7,480 bases of DNA from Rhodospirillales bacterium (GCA_015654825.1 JAATGE010000546.1:1-7480), one strand, 5' to 3'; positions 1-6,502 are shown, counted from the stretch's first letter. A program made the numbers and translations. The notes: generated from the sequence alone by a model not told the origin.

Positions 1-359
1 GTTTTTCGGGGCGCATGGCGGAGCTTCAGGTGGAGCTGGAAACGCTGGAGTTCCTGACCCTGAGCGCGCTTTACGAAACACGCGAGCAGCCCGCCACGCG
101 CCCGGTCGGCTCCGTGCTGAAGATCCGCGGCTCCGAGCTGCAGCAGCGGCTGCTGGAAATGACCGCCGAGGCGCTGGGCGACGATGCGCTGCCGTTTTAT
201 CCGGAGCCGTGGGTGGATTGCCCGAACGCCTATCCGCCGGGGCCGGACTACGCGCGCGGCGTTATGGCCGAGCTCTATTATCGCCGCGCGACCACGATCT
301 ATGGCGGCTCGAACGAAATCCAGCGCAATATCATATCGAAACAGATTTTGGGACTCTGA
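1..359 (+). CDS. Acyl-CoA dehydrogenase, C-terminal fragment (probable large subunit of a two-subunit enzyme)
   Basis: The gene is cut by the left edge of the window. The reading frame is open from base 3, so the ATG at 15 is probably internal. The last 114 residues carry the signature end of the family: KIRGSELQQRLLEM near the middle and IYGGSNEIQRNIISKQILGL at the C-terminus, the segment that contacts flavin and substrate. These enzymes oxidise acyl-CoA thioesters to 2-enoyl-CoA with FAD and pass electrons to electron-transfer flavoprotein in the cytoplasm. The position that carries the catalytic glutamate in MCAD-type enzymes (YEGT) is glycine here (YGGS), as in many FadE proteins that place the base elsewhere. 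A second acyl-CoA dehydrogenase starts 6 nt after the stop, so the pair is probably co-translated and may form a heteromer, as in PimC/PimD or mycobacterial ChsE proteins. The substrate is unknown. Confidence 0.93.
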   Translation, partial: FSGRMAELQVELETLEFLTLSALYETREQPATRPVGSVLKIRGSELQQRLLEMTAEALGDDALPFYPEPWVDCPNAYPPGPDYARGVMAELYYRRATTIYGGSNEIQRNIISKQILGL

Positions 360-365
360 CAGGGT

Positions 366-1514
366 ATGCAGTTCAGCCTGAATGAGGAGCAGACCCAGCT
401 GCAGGACTCGGTCCGCCGCTGGGTGCAGAAGAATTACGGTTTTGCCCAGCGCCGGGCGATAGAGCAGTCGGATGCGGGTTTTTCGCGGGCGCACTGGGCG
501 ACCATGGCCGAACTCGGCTGGCTTGCCGCGGCGTTTCCGGAAGACGTGGGCGGCCTTGGCGGCTCCACGATCGAGGCCGCGATCGTTGCCGAAGAGTTCG
601 GCCGCGCCCTGGTGCTGGAGCCGTTCCTTGCGGTGGGCGTGCTGGCGGCCGAGGTGCTGAACCGGGTCGGCACCGATGCGCAGCGCGAAACGAGGCTGCC
701 GCCGGTGCTGGCGGGCGAAACGATACCGGTGCTGGCGCACGCCGAACGCGAGGCAGGCGGCGAGCTTGCCTATGTCGCGACCCGCGCCGAACCCGACGGT
801 GCCGCATGGCGGCTGCGCGGCACCAAGACCGCCGTGCTGGCCGGCCCGCAGGCGGATCAGTTCCTGATTTCGGCCCGCACCGATGGTGCGCCGGGCGCCG
901 CCGACGGCGTTACGCTGTTTTGCCTGCCGGCCAGCCATGCCGGCCTGATGCAGCGCCCCTACCGCACCACCGACGGCCGGTGCGCCTGCGACCTGGTGCT
1001 GCACGACGCGGTGGCGGCGGCGCCTGACGTGATCGGCACTATCGGCGGCGCGATGCCGGGCCTGCGCGCCGCCCACGCGCGCGCCATCGCCGTGCTGTGC
1101 GCCGAGGCCGTCGGCGTCATGGACCAGGCGCTGTGGACCACGCGCGACTACCTGCTGACCAGGCGCCAGTTCGGTGTCGCCATCGGCACGTTCCAGGTGC
1201 TGCAGCATCGCGCGGCCGATATGTATGTCGCTGTGGAGGCGGCGCGCGCCGCGGGATGGCGCGCCCTGGCCCATCTGGACGATGCCGACCCGGACGGACG
1301 CGACAATGCCGCTGCCTCGGCCAAGATACAGGTCGGCAAATGCGGCCATTTCGTCTGCGGCCAGGCCATACAGCTTCATGGTGCCATCGGCGTGACCGAG
1401 GAGTACGTGATTGGCCATCATTTCAAGCGCATGATGACGCTGCAACAATTGTTCGGCCACGCGGAGCAGCATTTGCGCCGTCTCGCCGGAAACATCGTGG
1501 CGCAGGCCGCCTAA
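366..1514 (+). CDS. Acyl-CoA dehydrogenase, complete (probable small subunit of a two-subunit enzyme)
   Basis: This 382-residue protein has the usual length and order of the family. An alpha-helical N-domain spans roughly residues 1-120, with LNEEQTQLQDSVRRWV at the start and ELGWLAAAFPEDVGGLGG at 49-66. A beta domain follows at about 120-225. The C-terminal helical domain includes TRRQFGVAIGTFQVLQHRAA (265-284) and LHGAIGVTEEYVIGHHFKR (337-355). The C-terminus lacks the usual YEGT/YGGS-EIQR motif and reads TLQQLFGHAEQHL instead. This is expected for the partner subunit of heteromeric acyl-CoA dehydrogenases annotated as pimeloyl-CoA dehydrogenase small subunit. Glu247 in CAEAVG is a candidate base; I infer this from position only. 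The ATG at 366 gives the family-like N-terminus. The ribosome site is weak, which fits translational coupling to the preceding gene. An IclR regulator follows after 65 nt on the same strand. Confidence 0.93.
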   Translation: MQFSLNEEQTQLQDSVRRWVQKNYGFAQRRAIEQSDAGFSRAHWATMAELGWLAAAFPEDVGGLGGSTIEAAIVAEEFGRALVLEPFLAVGVLAAEVLNRVGTDAQRETRLPPVLAGETIPVLAHAEREAGGELAYVATRAEPDGAAWRLRGTKTAVLAGPQADQFLISARTDGAPGAADGVTLFCLPASHAGLMQRPYRTTDGRCACDLVLHDAVAAAPDVIGTIGGAMPGLRAAHARAIAVLCAEAVGVMDQALWTTRDYLLTRRQFGVAIGTFQVLQHRAADMYVAVEAARAAGWRALAHLDDADPDGRDNAAASAKIQVGKCGHFVCGQAIQLHGAIGVTEEYVIGHHFKRMMTLQQLFGHAEQHLRRLAGNIVAQAA

Positions 1515-1579
1515 CGTGGCGATTGACGCGGGCGGCCATACTGTGTGCCAAGTGTGGGCAGGACCAGGTGGCCGAGACG

Positions 1580-2422
1580 ATGATGAGCCGGATTGAAGGG
1601 TCCCAGAAAGTGATGCCTGAGGACAGCGCCCTGGAGGACCGCGACGGACTGCCGCGCGACGGCGCCGGGCCGAAAGCGATGACGCGCGTAATCCGCCTGT
1701 GCGAAACGCTGTCGGAGAACCCGCCGGGCCTTACTCTTTCCGAACTCAGCACCGCGCTGGACACGCCAAAGAGCACGCTGCTGAACTCGTTGCGGCCGCT
1801 GGTGCAGGACGACTTCCTGATCGTCGACGGCCCGCTCTACAGATTGGGCCCGGGCGCCTTCCGCCTCGCCGCGCGCGTGACCTCCGCCTGGTCGTTGCCG
1901 CGGCTGATGACGGTGTATTTGCGTGAGCTGTGCGACCGGACCGAGGAATCCGTGGGCCTGGCGGTGCCGGACTGGTCGATCGGGCGCGCGGTCTATATCG
2001 ATGCGATCCAAAGCCCACGCCCCGTACTTTACCAGATGCGGGTGGGCGTCAGCGGGCCGCTCTACGCGTCGGCTGCGGGGCGGCTGATGCTGGCGCATGC
2101 GCCGGCGGACTGGCGGGAAAACTATCTGACAACGACGAGGTTCAAGCAGCTAACGCCGCATACCGAAACGGACCAGCATGCGATCCGGCGCGAACTGCAA
2201 CAGGCGCGCGAACAGGGCTACTGGCTCAGCGTTTCGCAATTGCTGGAAGACACGGCGACGATCGCGGCACCACTGTTCGACGCGCAATCCCGCATCGTCG
2301 CTACGATCGCAATCGGCGCCCCACAGGATCGGCTGCTGGGGAACCTGGAGGCAATCAAGGCGGCAGTGCTGAATATTTCGCGCCGCGCTTCGGGGCAGTT
2401 GGCGGCTCATCGGGGGGAGTAG
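1580..2422 (+). CDS. IclR-family transcriptional regulator
   Basis: This is a 280-residue regulator. The first 32 residues are a polar tail. The winged helix-turn-helix covers about 33-92, with LTLSELSTALDTPKSTLLNS (51-70) as the recognition region and YRLGPGAFRLA as the wing end. The IclR effector-binding domain covers about 105-272; its hallmarks are GPLYASAAGRLMLA (159-172) and TIAAPLFDAQSRIVATIAIG (227-246). Family members bind small organic acids or thioesters and switch nearby catabolic operons. The frame is open far upstream inside the previous gene, but that part is out-of-frame shadow. I chose the ATG at 1580 because AGGTGG at 1566-1571 sits 8 nt before it. ATG at 1583 or 1613 are alternatives. 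It lies 65 nt after the acyl-CoA dehydrogenase gene on the same strand, so it may be part of that operon or control it (inference). A two-hairpin module follows its stop. Confidence 0.93.
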   Translation: MMSRIEGSQKVMPEDSALEDRDGLPRDGAGPKAMTRVIRLCETLSENPPGLTLSELSTALDTPKSTLLNSLRPLVQDDFLIVDGPLYRLGPGAFRLAARVTSAWSLPRLMTVYLRELCDRTEESVGLAVPDWSIGRAVYIDAIQSPRPVLYQMRVGVSGPLYASAAGRLMLAHAPADWRENYLTTTRFKQLTPHTETDQHAIRRELQQAREQGYWLSVSQLLEDTATIAAPLFDAQSRIVATIAIGAPQDRLLGNLEAIKAAVLNISRRASGQLAAHRGE

Positions 2423-2456
2423 GGGAAGGCCAGGGAAAGTAAAGGCAAGGGGAGGT

Positions 2457-2514
2457 AAGGCCAGGGCTCTGCCCTGGACCCGCTGGGGCCAGTAGGCCCC
2501 AGACCCCATTTTAT
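2457..2514 (+). repeat. 58-nt two-hairpin repeat, copy 1 (downstream of IclR gene)
   Basis: This 58-nt block recurs without a mismatch as its reverse complement at 6849-6906. It contains hairpin 1 (CCAGGGC 2461-2467 with GCCCTGG 2471-2477, loop TCT), a spacer ACCCG, and hairpin 2 (CTGGGGCC 2483-2490 with GGCCCCAG 2495-2502, loop AGTA), then ACCCCATTTTAT. It starts 34 nt after the IclR stop and lies in the sense direction of that gene. The T-rich tail is separated from the second stem by ACCCCA, so it is not a textbook intrinsic terminator. It may act as an mRNA 3'-end or REP-like element. I associate similar blocks with Acetobacteraceae intergenic regions from memory. Confidence 0.9.
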
Positions 2515-2603
2515 TTGTTCCGAGCCTGGCATCGGCTGTGAGCACGCCGTTAAATCCCACGTCTCGCCAGACCGCACAGAAGATTCCCGCCGCGCAGCGC
2601 ATA

Positions 2604-2650
2604 CGACGGCGGCGGCACGCCGTCGGGGGTCCAGGGGGCGGAGCCCCTGG
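2604..2650 (-). repeat. Related two-hairpin module (downstream of Rieske oxygenase gene)
   Basis: On the minus strand, starting 74 nt after the Rieske gene stop, hairpin 1 pairs CCAGGGGC with GCCCCCTGG (loop TCC, one extra base bulged; 2631-2650). A spacer ACCCC follows (2626-2630), then hairpin 2, CGACGGC with GCCGTCG (2604-2610 and 2619-2625, 8-nt loop). The first hairpin and the ACCC spacer resemble the 58-nt repeat, while the second hairpin has a different sequence in the same place. No T-run follows. It is oriented with the upstream Rieske gene, as the 58-nt copies are with theirs. Confidence 0.7.
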
Positions 2651-2724
2651 TCGGCGAAGCCAATTTTCCGACTTTGCTGTTGAAAACCCGAACCGAACCC
2701 TGGCCTTACTATCCTGGCTTGCAA

Positions 2725-4056
2725 TCAGCCCAGCACATAACTCCGCAGCGTGCGGTGAAAGTTGCTTAGGGCGCGTTCCTGCACCGGGCTTGGGCGCGCG
2801 GCTTTGAAGCCGCGCGATTTCATGCCTTGCTGGATATCGGCCAAATTACGGAAATCCTGCTCCAGGATCAGTCCCCAGCCGTCGTGGTCCTGCCAGTTTT
2901 CGTAGAACTCCCGGTTCAGCGGCGGCACCTGGTCCGGTGCGTAGCGGACCAGCGACCATATGTCGAACAGGCATTGATCCGGATCGTCCTTCCAGGGCCG
3001 CGCGCGGTATGCCAGGATTGCGTCGGGTGCCAGCAGGAACACGTGGTTTGGAAACACGTGCCAATCCTGCCAGGCGCGGACGATTTCCTCGTGGGTCAGG
3101 GCGGGAAATCCGGCGCCTTCCGCGATGGCGGCTTCCGCGGTGAAGCCGCCGAGCTGGATCAGGATATCCATGTGCGAGGCGCCGGGCGGCACGTCATTCA
3201 CCAGGCGCTGCGAGGCACGATGTGCGCGCTCCGAAACGATTGCCTTGAGGTCGCGCTCCAGCATGTCGAAATAAGCGACGATCGAGGGGCGCAGATCGTT
3301 CGGCATTGCGACGTCCAGCCGGCGCGACGGCGCGCCGGTCAGGCGGGTGCCGGGGGGCGAGAAGAATGTTCCGTGCGGGCCATGTTCTTCGCTGGCGGTG
3401 GCGTCGTCATAGTATGGCAACAACTGGCGATGCGTGGTTTGTACGTGATAGCCTTCGTTGAAGGCTTCCAGGGCCACTTTCCAATTGCAGGGCAGTACCA
3501 CCGATTTGTACCAGCGGTAGCGCATTTTCTCCAGCTCGTAATTCTTGAAGATGCTGGCGATCGGGTGCAGATGGTCGAGTAGCGGGCCGGCGTTTTCGTC
3601 CATGTTGATGAACACCCAGCCGCCCCAGAAATCGATTTTCGGGCCGGTCAGGCGCAGGCTTTCGTCGCTCAGCCGATCGCCCCAGTCCTCGCGATCGATG
3701 ACGGCGTCGCTGGTGCCGTCCAAATTCCAGCGCCAGCCGTGGTAGCGGCAGAACAGCTTGTTGGTGTGGCCGCAGCCGTTGGTGAGTTTCCGGCCGCGAT
3801 GCTGGCACACGTTGTAATAGGCGCGGACGTCGTCTTCGCCGGCGCGCACGATGATGATGCTCTCGTCGGCGATTTCGTAGGTGACGTAGTCGCCGATTTT
3901 CGGAACTTCCTCGAGCCGGCAGGCGATTTGCCAGACGCGCGGCCAGAGGCGCTGTTTTTCGAGTGCCGCGAATTCCCGGGAGATGTAGGAGTCCTTGGGA
4001 ATATAGTCTTCGCGAACCCCATATTGGTCGGGAAGGCCGCTCTGCACGTGGGTCAT
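2725..4056 (-). CDS. Rieske non-heme iron oxygenase, alpha (catalytic) subunit
   Basis: This 443-residue protein has the full alpha-subunit layout. The N-terminal Rieske [2Fe-2S] domain holds the cluster ligands C84 and H86 (CQH) and C103 and H106 (CRYH), with CQHRGRKL and FCRYHGW as flanking motifs. The catalytic mononuclear-iron domain has NWKVALEAFNEGYHVQTTH at 191-209, giving H204 and H209 as iron ligands. D365 in FDIWSL is the likely third ligand. The usual bridging aspartate before the first histidine is glutamate here (E201), as I recall in some Rieske subgroups. Such enzymes hydroxylate, dihydroxylate or demethylate aromatic or alicyclic compounds in the cytoplasm, using electrons from a ferredoxin or reductase. 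No electron-transfer partner or beta subunit is in the window. The ATG at 4054-4056 is preceded by a strong GAGGTGA ribosome site about 4 nt away. The substrate is not predictable from sequence alone. Confidence 0.95.
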   Translation of the reverse strand: MTHVQSGLPDQYGVREDYIPKDSYISREFAALEKQRLWPRVWQIACRLEEVPKIGDYVTYEIADESIIIVRAGEDDVRAYYNVCQHRGRKLTNGCGHTNKLFCRYHGWRWNLDGTSDAVIDREDWGDRLSDESLRLTGPKIDFWGGWVFINMDENAGPLLDHLHPIASIFKNYELEKMRYRWYKSVVLPCNWKVALEAFNEGYHVQTTHRQLLPYYDDATASEEHGPHGTFFSPPGTRLTGAPSRRLDVAMPNDLRPSIVAYFDMLERDLKAIVSERAHRASQRLVNDVPPGASHMDILIQLGGFTAEAAIAEGAGFPALTHEEIVRAWQDWHVFPNHVFLLAPDAILAYRARPWKDDPDQCLFDIWSLVRYAPDQVPPLNREFYENWQDHDGWGLILEQDFRNLADIQQGMKSRGFKAARPSPVQERALSNFHRTLRSYVLG

Positions 4057-4411
4057 TAAATCACCTCGTCACGCCCCACTGAAACGGGGCACCGGCGGCA
4101 GCGTAGAGGGTGCGGCACCGCACCTCCAAGCCCCGCGGGAAGGCATCGCATGCGCGCAGGGGCTGGGGTTGATACCGGCGGGTGGCCGAGCGGCTGGGAG
4201 TTGACGCACCGCGCCGCGGCGCCGGGGCTGAATAGGGGACATTGATGCTGGACGCGTGCTTCGGCTGCTACCCGTGCCCCTTGCCCGCAGGTGGGTTCCT
4301 TGGCGGATTGGATCGCATCTGGTCGCATGCTAGGTGAATGTGCCGATACGCCGGTGGGCTCAACGGCGACCGTAATGCTCGCCGGTGGGCGATAATCGTG
4401 GAGGGACCGAC
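4057..4411. promoter_or_regulatory. Divergent intergenic region, probable promoters of the Rieske and DsrE genes
   Basis: This 355-bp gap separates two divergently transcribed genes and should hold both promoters. I see no convincing sigma-70 pair. The ribosome sites are clear at both ends: GAGGTGA for the leftward gene just right of 4056, and GGAGGGA at 4400-4406 for the rightward gene. Two palindromes stand out: GGTGCGG-CA-CCGCACC at 4109-4124, about 53 bp from the Rieske start, and GCGCCGCGGCGC at 4211-4222. In GC-rich DNA either could be chance. The text near 4179-4200 resembles the D-arm of a tRNA-Ser or tRNA-Leu but lacks a T-arm. Confidence 0.5.
4109..4124. promoter_or_regulatory. 16-bp palindrome, possible operator upstream of the Rieske gene
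   Basis: GGTGCGG and CCGCACC form perfect 7-bp arms around a CA centre, 53 bp upstream of the Rieske start codon. The size and position would suit a dimeric regulator such as the nearby IclR protein. No second copy of this motif was seen in the window, including upstream of the IclR gene, so the role is speculative. Confidence 0.25.
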
Positions 4412-4861
4412 ATGAGCCGTCGAAACGCGCTGGCGCAATTGGCGGCGCTGCCTTTGATCATGGCCGCAAGTGCAGCCGAAGCAACCGAGACCAGGTTGCC
4501 GCTCAAGATCATGATGAAAAGTGCGTGGGGGTCTGACGATCCTACCAAGGCGGCGTTTCCTTTTCTGCATGGTCATGCACTCGCCGAGGCCGGCCATATT
4601 GTGCAGATATTCCTGCTCGGAGAGGCGGTTTCCTTAATGCGCCTGTCACTGGCCAAGGCCGTGGTGCCGGTCGGCTGGCCTCCGCTCGAGGAAACGCTGC
4701 AGAAAGTTGCAGCAAAGAAGATTCGGATTTTTGCGTGTGGCGCCTGCTCCCGCGCCCGCGGCGTAACCGAGGAAGATCTTGCCCTGTGGGGCGCAAAGTT
4801 CGGCAACCCGACTATCTTTGTCTCGCTGGTCGAATGGGCTGACCGCATCATTACGGAATAA
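4412..4861 (+). CDS. Exported DsrE/DsrF-family protein with Tat-like signal peptide
   Basis: This 149-residue protein starts at the ATG at 4412, chosen because GGAGGGA ends 5 nt before it. The N-terminus reads SRRNALAQLAALPLIMAASA: a twin-arginine-like SRR followed by a hydrophobic stretch, with a likely cleavage site after AEA (about residue 24). The mature part matches the DsrE/DsrF-like fold. It opens with KIMMKSAW and DDPTKAAFPFLHGHALAEAG, followed by VQIFLLGEAV (64-73). The family cysteine segment IFACGACSRARGV holds C109 and C112, and the end is FVSLVEWADRIITE. Cytoplasmic DsrE, TusD and YchN-type proteins carry sulfur on a conserved cysteine; exported versions are poorly understood. 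The CxxC could carry persulfide or be redox active (inference). No other sulfur genes are nearby. It has its own divergent promoter region and no operon partner. Confidence 0.88.
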   Translation: MSRRNALAQLAALPLIMAASAAEATETRLPLKIMMKSAWGSDDPTKAAFPFLHGHALAEAGHIVQIFLLGEAVSLMRLSLAKAVVPVGWPPLEETLQKVAAKKIRIFACGACSRARGVTEEDLALWGAKFGNPTIFVSLVEWADRIITE

Positions 4862-5143
4862 CTGTATTTCCCTGGGCTGGCAGGCGATTTGCCGGACGCG
4901 ATCGACTTCAATCCTGTGACGCAGGGGCTGGTCGCGGAGGCTCGGTTTGGGAATATTCGTCGTTTCGGCGGTGTGTGGCGGCGGGGATGTGCGGGTTGCT
5001 TGCGTTGGCGTGCTGGAGCACGCCCTGCGTTTGCTTTCGGGTTGTGTGGGGCGAGGGGAGCCGAACGGCGGGAGGTTACCGCGTTCACGGGCAATAGTTT
5101 CGGGGCGGAGGGCCAGGGCCGGTTTACCGGCGCCGGCGGCGGA
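4862..5143. other. Convergent intergenic region between DsrE and unknown genes
   Basis: This 282-bp gap lies between two stops facing each other. It holds the first copy of the 27-nt direct repeat (5000-5026). It also holds a small hairpin, GCCGGT/ACCGGC at 5118-5131, 12 nt after the stop of the leftward gene, with no T-run, so it is at most a weak terminator. The DsrE reading frame stays open after its TAA and gives a few dozen protein-like residues, but no start, homology or family could be recognised. Confidence 0.6.
5000..5026 (+). repeat. 27-nt direct repeat with internal palindrome, copy 1
   Basis: The 27 nt here are identical to 6808-6834 in the same orientation. The core is the palindrome GGCGTGCTGGAGCACGCC (8-bp arms GGCGTGCT and AGCACGCC around GG), preceded by TTGCGTT and followed by CT. 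Both copies are intergenic, as expected for a small REP-like element. This copy sits between the convergent DsrE gene and the 452-residue gene. Confidence 0.85.
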
Positions 5144-6502
5144 TCAGGTTCCCGGGCCGTCTTGCACCAGGCGCACGAACGTGGCGATCAGTGGGGACAT
5201 GTCCTCCGCCGGGGCGGGAAGCCTGCTGGCCGGCATCGTCAGGCGGTCCAGGAGTTGGCCGGTCTCGGTGTAAATGGAAAGTTCCAGAGCATCGCCGATG
5301 ATTTCGGAACGGCACACGATCTCATCGCCGCCGGCCCTGCGACGGCATTCCGCAATGAAATCGCGGATCTCCTCGATCCCGCCGGTCTGCTCGCCGGCCT
5401 CTGCCAGGAAGTCCGCGATTTCGTTTGCCACCTGCGAGAATGCCACGACGTCCAGCGGGACGCAGCCCTCGGTCCGCTGAAAGACCTGGCCCCGCCAGCG
5501 GTCGAACGCGGCGGCGCGGAGTGCCTCCTCCGGCGTCACCTCGGCATCGTCGTCGGGCTCTTCCGGCAGGCCGCCGGCGGCTGCGATTTCCTCCCAAACC
5601 GGGATGGCCCAATCGATGCGGAGGCCGAGCAAAACCCCAAAGCCACGCCGGGCCAGGTCATCGGTGTCACCGGGGGGCAGGTCGCGCGGCGATTTTCCGT
5701 CGACCATGTCGAGCAGCACGCGGCGGACCGCTACGAACGACAGCTCGGCCAGGGCGTCGGGCGAGCGCCAGCCGGGCAGCAGGCGAAGTTCCTCGGTGTC
5801 GGCCAGGGCGCCGGACGCGGTCAGGCTCTGTCCGAGTTCTTCGCCATCGGGCAAGTCGCCGGGCGGCAGTGCGACGACGAGGGCGACCAGCTCCGCCCAG
5901 CCTGACGGCCCGACCGCTGCCCCTTCAGCCGCCACCAGCAGCACCCAGTTGAGGCCATCGGCGGCCTCATCGCCATCGCGTTCCGCGAGCTTGCGCACCG
6001 CCAGGTCCAGCACATCGGTCCGTCCGGCGGCCATGAGCGCCTGCACCAGGACGTCGAATTCCGCGCTATCCTCGTCGTCAAACGCCGCCAGCAGCCGGTC
6101 CGCGATGGGGCCGGGCGCGTGGCCGAAGACCTCGCGCCCGGGTGCGGCCGGCGCCTTCAGGCCGAGCGCCGCCAGGGCCGCCGGGCCTCGCAGCAGGCGG
6201 CCGCGATCGATCCAGGCGCGGCGGTCTGCGGGCGTATCATCGCGGTCGGCCATCCAGCGCCGGAAGGCACCCCGGTCGGCCCGCTGCACCAAGACCTCCA
6301 CGCCGGCATTCAGCATTTCCAGGGCAACCGCCTGGTTCACGGCGCATGCGGTCTGCAGGTCCGTGTCACCCGGACGAAAAATGTCGAGCGTCTCGATATC
6401 GGGGTAGTGGGTGATGAGGACCACATCGATATCGGGCGCGACGTCCTGCGCGAGATAGGCGGCCTGGCGGGCGGGGCCGGATTGGTTGGCGGTATTAGGC
6501 AC
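5144..6502 (-). CDS. Hypothetical protein, 452 residues, unrecognised family
   Basis: I do not recognise this protein. It starts with GTG at 6500-6502, preceded by AGGA about 7 nt upstream, and ends at a TGA at 5144. It is strongly acidic and rich in Ala, Leu, Asp and Glu, with long stretches that look helical (for example around 157-215, ending WVLLVAAEGAAVGPSGW). It has no signal peptide, no clear membrane segment and no catalytic motif that I can name, so it is probably cytoplasmic. The N-terminus (DVAPDIDVVLITHYPDIETL, then a run through NQAVALEMLNAGVEVLVQRA) looks more globular. A proline- and acid-rich linker near PEEPDDDAEVTPEEALRAAA splits off a C-terminal part of about 130 residues. 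Codon use favours this strand; the long opposite-strand frames give Arg/Ser/Pro-rich shadow peptides. It is followed on the minus strand by a short gap and preceded by a repeat-rich 410-bp gap. Confidence 0.8.
   Translation of the reverse strand: MPNTANQSGPARQAAYLAQDVAPDIDVVLITHYPDIETLDIFRPGDTDLQTACAVNQAVALEMLNAGVEVLVQRADRGAFRRWMADRDDTPADRRAWIDRGRLLRGPAALAALGLKAPAAPGREVFGHAPGPIADRLLAAFDDEDSAEFDVLVQALMAAGRTDVLDLAVRKLAERDGDEAADGLNWVLLVAAEGAAVGPSGWAELVALVVALPPGDLPDGEELGQSLTASGALADTEELRLLPGWRSPDALAELSFVAVRRVLLDMVDGKSPRDLPPGDTDDLARRGFGVLLGLRIDWAIPVWEEIAAAGGLPEEPDDDAEVTPEEALRAAAFDRWRGQVFQRTEGCVPLDVVAFSQVANEIADFLAEAGEQTGGIEEIRDFIAECRRRAGGDEIVCRSEIIGDALELSIYTETGQLLDRLTMPASRLPAPAEDMSPLIATFVRLVQDGPGT

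Larger units (their letters stand above)
2423..2724. other. Convergent intergenic region with hairpin modules
   Basis: This 302-bp gap lies between the stops of the IclR gene (+) and the Rieske gene (-). I see no gene. It starts purine-rich after the IclR stop, with the 10-mer AAGGCCAGGG at 2426-2435 repeated at 2457-2466 as the left end of the 58-nt module. The module at 2457-2514 points rightward, following the IclR gene. A related module at 2604-2650 points leftward, following the Rieske gene. The stretch between the modules (2515-2603) shows nothing I recognise. Confidence 0.8.

Noticed and set aside
1097..1579. Longer N-terminal extension of the IclR frame
   Set aside because: It overlaps the acyl-CoA dehydrogenase gene in another frame, and the regulator has normal family length from the start at 1580.
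2827..3582. 251-residue open frame on the plus strand
   Set aside because: It is fully antisense to the Rieske gene, whose cluster and iron ligands are intact; the frame is a by-product of GC-rich codon bias.
4179..4216. tRNA-Ser/Leu-like text (GGTGGCCGAGCGGCTGGGAG)
   Set aside because: It resembles a D-arm, but no anticodon stem or GTTCGA-type T-arm follows at the right distance, and no acceptor stem can be paired.
4862..4960. In-frame continuation after the DsrE stop (LPDAIDFNPVTQGLVAEARF)
   Set aside because: The stretch looks somewhat protein-like, but there is no start signal, no family match and it soon becomes Arg/Gly/Cys-rich; a remnant cannot be shown.
4889..5905. 338-residue plus-strand frame, and a 267-residue one at 5604-6407
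   Set aside because: Both run mostly opposite the 452-residue gene; the 267-residue product is Arg/Ser/Pro-rich, and neither has a ribosome site or a recognisable family.
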